52,228 bases of DNA, taken from positions 1 to 52,228 of the forward strand of contig CAJQQH010000022.1 in the NCBI GenBank assembly GCA_905480405.1, read 5' to 3'. Shown here piece by piece: positions 43,428 through 50,982 of the stretch. How positions within the stretch are numbered: position 1 is the first letter of the stretch; the number at the start of each line of letters is the position of its first letter. Both the position numbers and the translations under genes were made by a program. The notes under the pieces are model-generated. The model worked only from the letters and a program-made list of their open reading frames with translations. It was not told the origin of the DNA and made no database searches. This stretch comes from an uncultured Polaribacter sp. Its GTDB lineage: Bacteria; Bacteroidota; Bacteroidia; Flavobacteriales; Flavobacteriaceae.

Positions 43428-43961
43428 TTAGGTCAAATGAATCATCGCAAAAACGGCATAATTAATCATGTCTTGATAATTTGCATCAATCCCTTCAGAT
43501 ACAATTGTTTTACCTTTGTTATCTTCAATTGTTTTTACTCTTAACAATTTTTGCAAAATTAAATCCGTTAAACTAGAAACACGCATATCTCTCCAAGCTT
43601 CTCCATAATCATGATTTTTATCCATCATTAAATCTTTGGTAATCTTGCTATGTTTATCATACAAAACAGCAGATTGTTCCGTAGACAAATCAGGATTTGC
43701 AACAACACCTAATTCTAATTGAATTAATGCCATTATCGAATAGTTGATAATTCCAATAAATTCAGATTTCTCACCTTCATCAACCTTTCTAACCTCATTT
43801 TCTTGTAACTGACGTATTCTTTGTGCTTTAATAAAAATTTGATCTGTTAAAGAAGGTAAACGTAAAATTCTCCACGCACTTCCGTAATCAGACATTTTAT
43901 TAATAAATAAGCTTCTGCATTCTTTAATTACAGCATCGTATTGTTTTGATGTATCTTGCAT
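43428..43961 (-). CDS. DUF1599 protein with internal duplication
   Basis: The 177-residue protein contains two copies of a module: DYGSAWRILRLPSLTDQIFIKAQRI (about 24-48) and DYGEAWRDMRVSSLTDLILQKLLRV (about 118-142). DUF1599 is related to nucleotide-modification-associated domains and may bind a nucleotide or act on nucleic acid; no activity is established. A -7 box TATTTTTG lies about 26 bases upstream on the minus strand. It starts the leftward message that continues to the BT_3928 gene. Confidence 0.9.
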   Translation of the reverse strand: MQDTSKQYDAVIKECRSLFINKMSDYGSAWRILRLPSLTDQIFIKAQRIRQLQENEVRKVDEGEKSEFIGIINYSIMALIQLELGVVANPDLSTEQSAVLYDKHSKITKDLMMDKNHDYGEAWRDMRVSSLTDLILQKLLRVKTIEDNKGKTIVSEGIDANYQDMINYAVFAMIHLT

Positions 43962-44055
43962 TTCTTGTGTAAAACTATTTCTTCAAAAATAGTAAAACTT
44001 AAACGCAATTCATTTATTTTTACTGTGAATTTATCAACCGTTAATTTACTTACTA

Positions 44056-44637
44056 ATGAAAAGGATTGTTGTTTTTTGTGGTTCTAGTTTAGGGTTTAAC
44101 CCTGTTTACAAAGAAACTGCTATAGAATTAGGAAACTATTTTGTGAACAACAATATTGGTTTGGTATATGGTGGCGGAAAAATTGGAATGATGGGCATTA
44201 TTTCTGATACCATTCTTTCTAAAAATGGCGATGTTATTGGTGTAATACCTAAATTATTAGAAAAAGAAGAAGTTGTACATGCAGGTGTTGAGGAAATGAT
44301 TGTTTGTAAAAACATGAGTGAAAGAAAAGTAATTATGAGTAAATTAGTTAATGGTTACATTACACTTCCTGGTGGTTTTGGAACCTTAGACGAACTTTTT
44401 GAGGCATTAACTCTAAATCAATTACATATAGAACAAAAACCTGTTGGCCTTTTAAATGTAAATGGTTTTTTTGATGCTACATTATTGCAATTAGATAAAA
44501 TGGTAGCAGAAGGTTATTTAAAACAAACCAATAGAAATATGTTACTTGTAGGTAATACTGTAGAAGAATTATTATCTAAAATGAATACGTACAAAGCACC
44601 AAAAATTAATCATGTAATTAATAAAGTAGTAAGTTAA
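44056..44637 (+). CDS. LOG-family nucleotide phosphoribohydrolase (TIGR00730)
   Basis: The 193-residue protein has the lysine decarboxylase-like LOG fold: FCGSSLGFNPVYKE, LVYGGGKIGMMG and the key PGGFGTLDELFEALT motif with the catalytic Glu and nucleotide-binding Gly-Thr. It should cleave nucleoside 5'-monophosphates to base and ribose 5-phosphate, with a cytokinin-type activity in characterised members. Its stop shares one base with the start of folP (TAATG, 44635-44639), so the two are coupled. Confidence 0.92.
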   Translation: MKRIVVFCGSSLGFNPVYKETAIELGNYFVNNNIGLVYGGGKIGMMGIISDTILSKNGDVIGVIPKLLEKEEVVHAGVEEMIVCKNMSERKVIMSKLVNGYITLPGGFGTLDELFEALTLNQLHIEQKPVGLLNVNGFFDATLLQLDKMVAEGYLKQTNRNMLLVGNTVEELLSKMNTYKAPKINHVINKVVS

Positions 44638-45458
44638 TGACTATAAATTGCAAAGGAACTTTAGTAGACTTATCATCGCCAAAAGTAATGGGGATTTTAA
44701 ATATTACACCAGACTCTTTTTTTGACGGTGGAAAATATAAAAACGAAAAAGAAATTCTTTTACAAACTGAGAAAATGCTTGTTGAAGGTGCAGCTTTTAT
44801 TGATGTTGGCGCATATTCTTCTAGACCAGGAGCCAAACACATTTCTGAAGATATAGAATTAAAAAGAATTGTACCTGTAATAGAATTACTAACGAAACAA
44901 TTTCCTGAAATTATTATTTCTGTAGACACTTTTAGAAGTAAAGTTGCTAAAGAAACAATTAATACTGGAGCAGCAATTGTTAATGATATTTCTGGTGGAA
45001 ATATGGATAAAAACATGTTTACAACTGTAGCTAACTTACAAGTTCCTTATATTTTAATGCACATGTTAGGTACACCACAAAACATGCAACAAAACCCTAT
45101 TTATAAAGATGTAACTAAAGAAATAATCTCCTTTTTTGCAGCACAAATTTTTAAATTACATCAACTAAAACTAAACGATGTTATAATTGATATTGGTTTT
45201 GGTTTTGGAAAAACAAATGCACATAATTTTGAAATTTTAAAAAGTTTATCACTTTTTAAGAGTCTAGATGCGCCTATTTTAGCTGGAATCTCTAGAAAAT
45301 CGATGCTTTATAAAACGTTAGGTATTTCTGCACAAGAAGCTTTAAACGCAACCACTTCTGCCAATACAATTGCGCTTTTAAATGGCGCAAACATACTTAG
45401 AGTCCACGATGTAAAAGAGGCTATAGAAACTGTAAAAATTGTGAAGCAAATTCTCTAA
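44637..45458 (+). CDS. folP: Dihydropteroate synthase
   Basis: The 273-residue enzyme joins 6-hydroxymethyl-dihydropterin pyrophosphate with p-aminobenzoate in folate synthesis. Motifs include MGILNITPDSFFDGGKY, DVGAYSSRPGAKH, the DTFRSKVAKE segment, NDISGG and GISRKSM. Length is typical. It is coupled to the upstream LOG gene. Usually in this group folP is near the diadenylate cyclase gene; here exbD and a repeat lie between. Confidence 0.96.
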   Translation: MTINCKGTLVDLSSPKVMGILNITPDSFFDGGKYKNEKEILLQTEKMLVEGAAFIDVGAYSSRPGAKHISEDIELKRIVPVIELLTKQFPEIIISVDTFRSKVAKETINTGAAIVNDISGGNMDKNMFTTVANLQVPYILMHMLGTPQNMQQNPIYKDVTKEIISFFAAQIFKLHQLKLNDVIIDIGFGFGKTNAHNFEILKSLSLFKSLDAPILAGISRKSMLYKTLGISAQEALNATTSANTIALLNGANILRVHDVKEAIETVKIVKQIL

Positions 45459-45817
45459 ACAAGAACTAAAAATTAATAATCATTTTTTTTAAGCTGTTTC
45501 CTGCTTTTCGCTATATCTTTTAGTAAAAACAAAAAGGATGTCGCTACAATCAGGGCTAAACCTTTTTGCAGATTAATTTCATAAACTAAAACCTCCTTTT
45601 TATTAAAATATCATAGTAATTTCTTTACCAAATACTATTTCTTGTCAAATAGTAAAATTACTTTATTATTTACAACAACAATTACACTTCAAATTTTGTG
45701 GCACTCTTTTTGTTAAAATTATGTTAACGCCAAAAAATCTACCTACTCAAACTTTAAACATTCAATTCAAAATATTTTTGAAATGAAAATCATTTATTAA
45801 ATTTAAAACTAGTTATT
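45459..45817. other. Intergenic region after folP
   Basis: This is 359 bases without a gene. It contains a REP-like copy (45491-45558). The rest (45559-45817) is AT-rich and presumably holds the exbD promoter; the start ATG at 45818 follows an AT-rich leader. No strong TAnnTTTG box was identified. Confidence 0.5.
45491..45558 (+). repeat. REP-like element, single copy
   Basis: This copy matches the left arm of the element at 39874-40075: GTTTCCTGCTTTTCG near its start and AATCAGGGCTA at its end, with an AAAAAGGA-type middle. It lies 33 bases after folP, in the same orientation as the left copy relative to the gene before it. Confidence 0.75.
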
Positions 45818-46423
45818 ATGAGTAGAAAAAAAACACCAGAGATAAATGCGGGCTCAATGGCAGACATCGCATTTTTATTATTAATCTTCTTTTTAGTAAC
45901 CACAACAATGGATACAGATTCCGGAATTATTAGAAAAATTCCTAAAAAGGAAAAAATTGCAGATAATATTCTCATCAAAGAAAAAAATATTTTAGAAGTA
46001 AACATAAATCTAAAAAATGAATTATTTGTAGATGGAGAATTTATTATATTAAACGATTTAAAAAAAATAGCTATCGATTTTATAGATAACGGAGGCGGAT
46101 TGGATAAAAATAAACAACCATGTAATTGGTGTAAGGGAAAGGAATTAAAATCCTCTTCAGACCATCCTTCAAAAGCTTTTATATCTATTAAAGCCGACAG
46201 AAATACAAATTATGAAACTTATATTTCTGTTTTAGATAATTTAAGTAGTGCTTATACACATTTACGAAATAAGTTATCTGTAGATTTATACAATCAAAAT
46301 TATGTAAACTTATTAGATGAATTTAAAAAATCGAATAACAAAAACAAACAGATTGAAGCTAAAATTAAATTGATACGTAAAAAATACCCGCTGTTACTTT
46401 CAGATTCAGAAATAAAAAACTGA
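45818..46423 (+). CDS. ExbD/TolR-type biopolymer transport protein, no adjacent exbB
   Basis: The 201-residue protein has a single N-terminal helix with the ExbD signature MADIAFLLLIFFLVTTTMD, where the membrane Asp (residue 16) carries the proton path in TonB/Tol/MotB-like motors. The periplasmic part (about 40-200) includes a charged insert with CNWC (CxxC). Partner genes (exbB, tonB, tolQ) are not adjacent, so it must work with a motor encoded elsewhere or is an orphan. It stands between folP and cdaA. Function: proton-driven energy transfer, inferred from the family. Confidence 0.85.
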   Translation: MSRKKTPEINAGSMADIAFLLLIFFLVTTTMDTDSGIIRKIPKKEKIADNILIKEKNILEVNINLKNELFVDGEFIILNDLKKIAIDFIDNGGGLDKNKQPCNWCKGKELKSSSDHPSKAFISIKADRNTNYETYISVLDNLSSAYTHLRNKLSVDLYNQNYVNLLDEFKKSNNKNKQIEAKIKLIRKKYPLLLSDSEIKN

Positions 46424-46476
46424 TATTGTACACACAAAATTTATTAGTACTTTTACCTAAAATCATTCAATTTTAA

Positions 46477-47256
46477 ATGCTAGATTTTATACCTTTTTCA
46501 ATTTTAGATGTGCTAGATATTTTACTAGTTGCAACACTACTCTACTACATTTATAAATTATTAAAAGGTACTGTTGCTATTAATATTTTTATTGGAATTG
46601 CTTTTATTTTCCTAATATGGAAAATTACACAAGCACTAAAAATGGAGATGTTAAGCGGTATATTGGGCTACTTACTTTCCGGAGGTGTAATTGCACTTAT
46701 TATTGTGTTTCAACAAGAAATTAGAAAGTTTTTATTAATGATTGGTACCACAAACTTTTCTTCTAAAAAAGGTTTTTTAAATCAACTAAAATTTCTACAA
46801 TCAGAAATTAGCTCAGAAATAGATACAGAAAAAATAATAAGAGCATGTAGTAATATGTCTAAAACTAAAACTGGTGCTCTTATTGTTATAGAAAGAACAA
46901 ATAGTTTAGACTTTTTAATAAACAATGGAGATGCTATGAATGCACTAGTAAACGAAGTTATACTAGAAAGCATCTTTTTTAAAAACAGTCCTTTACATGA
47001 TGGTGCAACTATTATTAGAGATAATTTTATAGTTGCTACACGTGTAGTTTTACCAATTTCTGATAGTACAAAAATACCAGCAAGATTTGGATTAAGACAT
47101 AGAGCTGCAATTGGCGTTAGCGAAAAAACCGATGCTGTTTGTTTATTAGTTTCTGAAGAAACTGGAGAAATTTCATATATAAAAGATGGGGAGTTCGTTT
47201 TACACTCAACAATAGAAGAATTAAACGAAAAACTTAAAAACGATTTGGCTTCATAA
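46477..47256 (+). CDS. cdaA: Diadenylate cyclase CdaA
   Basis: The 259-residue protein makes cyclic di-AMP from two ATP. It has three N-terminal transmembrane helices (about 10-30, 36-52, 60-78) and a DAC domain with SPLHDGATII (DGA motif) and GLRHRAAIGVSE (RHR motif). This is the membrane CdaA/DacA type, the usual source of c-di-AMP in Bacteroidota. It controls turgor and wall-related processes in studied organisms. A terminator follows. Confidence 0.95.
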   Translation: MLDFIPFSILDVLDILLVATLLYYIYKLLKGTVAINIFIGIAFIFLIWKITQALKMEMLSGILGYLLSGGVIALIIVFQQEIRKFLLMIGTTNFSSKKGFLNQLKFLQSEISSEIDTEKIIRACSNMSKTKTGALIVIERTNSLDFLINNGDAMNALVNEVILESIFFKNSPLHDGATIIRDNFIVATRVVLPISDSTKIPARFGLRHRAAIGVSEKTDAVCLLVSEETGEISYIKDGEFVLHSTIEELNEKLKNDLAS

Positions 47257-47284
47257 AAAAAGGCTCTCATAATGAGAACCTTTT
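47256..47284. terminator. Terminator between cdaA and the lipoprotein gene
   Basis: The stem GGCTCTCAT with ATGAGAACC (one mismatch) with A-run and T-run flanks lies between the convergent stops at 47256 and 47308. Confidence 0.8.
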
Positions 47285-47307
47285 AAACTTAAATAAAATG
47301 AAATACC

Positions 47308-47754
47308 TTATTTAGAAGGTGCCATTTTAGATTGAATTTGATTTAAAACACTTTTATATTTAGCTTTAGATGTATCGTCTAAACCTGCAACTAAACTTTT
47401 TCCTTGTGCTAATAATTCAGCTCCTTTTTTTACTAAAGCTGGTTTCTTTAAAACATCTCCTTTAGCAGCAATATAATCTTTTGCATACGTTGCGTAAGAT
47501 TGTAAGTGCTCAGTAACTTTTGGATTATCAAAACTAGGTATAGAAACACCTTCTAAAGCAGATGCAACCATATCCGAAACCTCTTTCTTAGTCTCTTCTA
47601 CTTTAGTTACTACTTCTGTTTTAACTTCTTCGACATCTGTTACAACTTCTGTTTTAACTACATCTTTAGCTTTTTCAGCTTCCTTTTTTTCCCCTTTACA
47701 AGATGTTGCTAATAATGCACCAACAACCAATACTGATAATACGATTTTTTTCAT
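47308..47754 (-). CDS. Lipoprotein with KTEVVT repeats
   Basis: The 148-residue protein has a lipoprotein signal (VLVVGALLATSC, Cys19). It then has a low-complexity part with a tandem repeat KTEVVTDVEEV / KTEVVTKVEET (about 34-58), followed by a helical segment (SIPSFDNPKVTEHLQSYATYAKDY to the end). It is strongly charged and probably extended or coiled-coil. No catalytic motif is present. It may be an envelope spacer or a stress lipoprotein; the function is unknown. Confidence 0.75.
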   Translation of the reverse strand: MKKIVLSVLVVGALLATSCKGEKKEAEKAKDVVKTEVVTDVEEVKTEVVTKVEETKKEVSDMVASALEGVSIPSFDNPKVTEHLQSYATYAKDYIAAKGDVLKKPALVKKGAELLAQGKSLVAGLDDTSKAKYKSVLNQIQSKMAPSK

Positions 47755-47890
47755 TTTTGTTTTGTTTTAGATTGAAATGTAAAGGTATATCAATAAAAAT
47801 TGATATTTTATCTTTTTAAACAAAAACCGATAAAAACAACCATTGAAATGATTTTACATTAAACCAAATAAAACACTAATAACAAACACT

Positions 47891-49657
47891 TTAAGAAACC
47901 TTATCTATGCTAAACTGTTTGTCGTATAAATTTTTGTAGTAACCATTTTCTTTTTCTAATAATTCTAAATGAGATCCTTCTTCTACAATAAAACCTTTAT
48001 CCATAACAATAATCTTATCAGCCTGTTTTATAGTAGCTAATCTATGAGCAATAACAATAGATGTTCTATTTTTTGTAATTGTCTCTGTTGCAAACTGTAT
48101 CATTTGTTCTGCATACGCATCTACAGATGAAGTAGCTTCATCTAAAATTAAAATGCTTGGTTTACTAACATATGCTCGTAAAAAAGCAATTAATTGTCTT
48201 TGACCAGAAGATAACATGGCTCCTCTTTCTTTTACATTGTAATGATAACCATCAGGAAGAGTCATTATAAAATCATGAATTCCTATTTGTTTTGCGGCTT
48301 CTTCTACTTCTTTTAAAGAGATGTTCTCATTTTTTAAAGTGATATTATTTAAAATAGACTCTGAAAATAAAAAGACATCTTGTAATACAATAGCAACTTG
48401 ATTTCTTAAGTTCTCTAAATCATATTCATTTACAGAAACTCCATCAACATAAATACTTCCGCTATCAATTTCGTAAAAACGATTTATTAAATTAATAATA
48501 GTCGATTTTCCTGCTCCTGTAGCTCCAACAATAGCAATAGTTTGCCCACTTTTAACATCTAATGATATCCCTTTTAAAACTTCTTCTCCTTTAATATAAC
48601 TAAATCTCACATCTTTAAAACTGATATCTCCCTTTAACTTACCAGCCTTAACTTTACCACTTTTAGCAATACTACTTTCGGTATCTATTACTTTAAAAAC
48701 ACGTTCTCCTGCAACAATTCCCATCTGAAGCTGATTAAATTTATCTGCAATTTGCCTTAAAGGTCTAAATAACATTTGAGCAAACTGAATAAACCCCATA
48801 ATCATACCTACAGAAATTCCAGAATCTTGTATAGCTTGTCCACCGCCAAACCAAACAATTAATCCAATACCAATAGATGATAAAATTTCTGCAATAGGAA
48901 AGAAAACAGAATAATACCAAATTGTTTTTACGTGTGCTTTTTTGTGCTTGTTATTTATCTCTTTAAAATTCTGATATTCGATATTTTCTCGATTAAACAA
49001 TTGTACAATCTTCATACCGGTAACCCTTTCTTGTACAAAACCATTTAAATTAGCCACTTGATTTCTTACTTCTTGAAAAGTAGCTTTTATAGCAACCTGA
49101 AATAGTTTTGTAGCATACACTAAGATTGGTAAAATTGCTAATGTGATTAACGCAAGCTTCCAATTTAAAACTAACATTACAATAGTAACTGCAAACATTT
49201 TAAGAATATCACTTAAAATTGTAAAAACACCATTACTAAAAAATGCAGCGATTGTTTCTATATCAGAAACGACTCTTGTTACAAGTTTACCAACAGAGTT
49301 ATTATCAAAATAAGACATTTTAAATTGTAAAATGTGCCTAAATATTTTTGACCTAATATCTCTTATAATATGCTGTCCTACCCAATTTGCGTAGTAAATA
49401 AAGATAAATTGTAAAGCAACTTCTACAAATAAAATACCAAGCATTAATAAGGTATAATTTAATAAGCCTGCTTTGTCTTTAGATAAAATATAATCATCTA
49501 CAGTATTTATTAAGATATAGGGTGATAATACAGAAAATGATGCTAAAAGTATTGTAGAGGAAGCAGCTATAAAAAAATACAATCGATATCGTTTTGCAAA
49601 AGACATTAGTCTTGAGAAAATTTTAATATCGAACGCGTTTCCAGTTTTTTCTACCAA
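47891..49657 (-). CDS. ABC exporter, fused permease and ATPase (MsbA/MdlB-like)
   Basis: The 588-residue half-transporter has six transmembrane helices in the first 320 residues (LSPYILINTVDDY near the start) and an ATPase domain: Walker A GATGAGKST, signature LSSGQRQL, Walker B ILILDEATSSVD, H-loop VIAHRL. As a homodimer it exports lipids or drugs; the substrate is unknown. It follows truA in the same message with a 3-base gap. Confidence 0.92.
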   Translation of the reverse strand: MVEKTGNAFDIKIFSRLMSFAKRYRLYFFIAASSTILLASFSVLSPYILINTVDDYILSKDKAGLLNYTLLMLGILFVEVALQFIFIYYANWVGQHIIRDIRSKIFRHILQFKMSYFDNNSVGKLVTRVVSDIETIAAFFSNGVFTILSDILKMFAVTIVMLVLNWKLALITLAILPILVYATKLFQVAIKATFQEVRNQVANLNGFVQERVTGMKIVQLFNRENIEYQNFKEINNKHKKAHVKTIWYYSVFFPIAEILSSIGIGLIVWFGGGQAIQDSGISVGMIMGFIQFAQMLFRPLRQIADKFNQLQMGIVAGERVFKVIDTESSIAKSGKVKAGKLKGDISFKDVRFSYIKGEEVLKGISLDVKSGQTIAIVGATGAGKSTIINLINRFYEIDSGSIYVDGVSVNEYDLENLRNQVAIVLQDVFLFSESILNNITLKNENISLKEVEEAAKQIGIHDFIMTLPDGYHYNVKERGAMLSSGQRQLIAFLRAYVSKPSILILDEATSSVDAYAEQMIQFATETITKNRTSIVIAHRLATIKQADKIIVMDKGFIVEEGSHLELLEKENGYYKNLYDKQFSIDKVS

Positions 49658-49660
49658 AAT

Positions 49661-50386
49661 TTAGTATTTAATTTGTGTTAAAAATAATCCTTTTGCTGGT
49701 ACTGATAAGCCTGCATTACCTCTATTCTTACTTTCTATGATTTCTCTAAAATCATCAACAGATATTTTACCTAAACCAACATCTACCAAAGTACCAACAA
49801 TTGCTCTTACCATATTTCTAAGAAATCTATTTGCAGAAATATGAAAAATTAATTCGTTTTCATTAGATTCCCAATAAGCTTCAGTAACATTGCAATTAAA
49901 AGTATAAACATCTGTTTTAACCTTAGAAAAAGTTTGAAAATCTGTATATTCTAATAACAGTTTTGCCGCTTCATTCATTAATAAAACATCTGGTTTTTGA
50001 GTATGAATTTGCCAAGTAAAATCTAATAAAAAAGGGTTTCTACCCATCCATATTTTATATTCATAACTTCTAGAGGTAGCGTCAAACCTTACGTGCTTTT
50101 CATCATCTACCAAAAACACTTTATATACTGCAATATCATTTGGTAAAATTGAATTCAATTTAAAAACCAAATCGCCTTTCAATTCTTTATCAATATCAAA
50201 ATGTGCAAACATTTGCGAAGCATGTACACCTGTATCAGTTCTACCTGCTCCAACTACTTGTATCTTAACTTGAGTAATTGTACTTATAGCAATGTTTAGT
50301 TTTTCTTGTACAGAAATAACATCTGGCTGAATTTGCCAACCGTGATAATTTTTTCCGTTATAAGAAAGTTCTATAAAATATCTCAA
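49661..50386 (-). CDS. truA: tRNA pseudouridine synthase TruA
   Basis: The 241-residue enzyme makes pseudouridine at positions 38-40 of tRNA anticodon stems. The catalytic Asp51 is in VGAGRTDTGVHA, and NRFLRNMVRAIVGTL is the conserved C-terminal motif. It overlaps nothing and leads the truA-ABC transporter message. Confidence 0.95.
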   Translation of the reverse strand: MRYFIELSYNGKNYHGWQIQPDVISVQEKLNIAISTITQVKIQVVGAGRTDTGVHASQMFAHFDIDKELKGDLVFKLNSILPNDIAVYKVFLVDDEKHVRFDATSRSYEYKIWMGRNPFLLDFTWQIHTQKPDVLLMNEAAKLLLEYTDFQTFSKVKTDVYTFNCNVTEAYWESNENELIFHISANRFLRNMVRAIVGTLVDVGLGKISVDDFREIIESKNRGNAGLSVPAKGLFLTQIKY

Positions 50387-50484
50387 GAATATTAGTTTTT
50401 GAAGACACCAAAATTACGGAATTTATTTTGTTATCGTTACTTTTGAACTTCTAAGAGACGTTAAAATTTTCTTACAATTATTAA

Positions 50485-50982
50485 ATGAAAAAAATTTTAT
50501 TATTATCAGACACTCATAGCTATATTGATGATCAAATTTTAAAATTTGTAAAACAAGCTGACGAAGTTTGGCACGCTGGTGATATTGGCGATTTAACAGT
50601 AACTGACACTATTAAAAACCTTAAACCACTTAGGTGTGTTTATGGCAATATTGATGGTGCAGAAGCAAGATCTGAGTTTCCTTTAGACAAAAAATTTTCT
50701 ATTGAAAACGTATCCGTTTGGATGACACATATTGGAGGTTACCCTAATAAATACAATTTAAGAGTTAGAGAAGATATAGCTAAAAACCCTCCAAAGATAT
50801 TTATTTCTGGTCATTCTCACATTTTAAAAGTTCAGTATGACAAAAATTTGAACTTATTACATTTAAACCCAGGTGCAGCTGGAAATCATGGTTTTCATAA
50901 AGTTCGTACAATGCTGCGGTTTCAAATAGAACAAGGAGAAATTAAAAATTTAGAAATAATAGAACTAGCTCAAAGAGGTTAA
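50485..50982 (+). CDS. YfcE-type metallophosphodiesterase
   Basis: The 165-residue protein has the calcineurin-like metal sites: Asp9 and His11 (SDTHSY), Asp33 (HAGDIGD), Asn55 (YGNIDG), His82 (MTHIGG), His110 and His112 (SGHSH). Mn2+- or Ni2+-dependent phosphodiesterase activity is known for YfcE. Its 3' end overlaps the histidine kinase gene from the opposite strand by 18 bases. Confidence 0.92.
   Translation: MKKILLLSDTHSYIDDQILKFVKQADEVWHAGDIGDLTVTDTIKNLKPLRCVYGNIDGAEARSEFPLDKKFSIENVSVWMTHIGGYPNKYNLRVREDIAKNPPKIFISGHSHILKVQYDKNLNLLHLNPGAAGNHGFHKVRTMLRFQIEQGEIKNLEIIELAQRG

Noticed and set aside
46782-47270. Open frame of 162 codons opposite cdaA
   Set aside because: It lies within the cyclase gene on the other strand and has low-complexity composition; cdaA motifs are intact.
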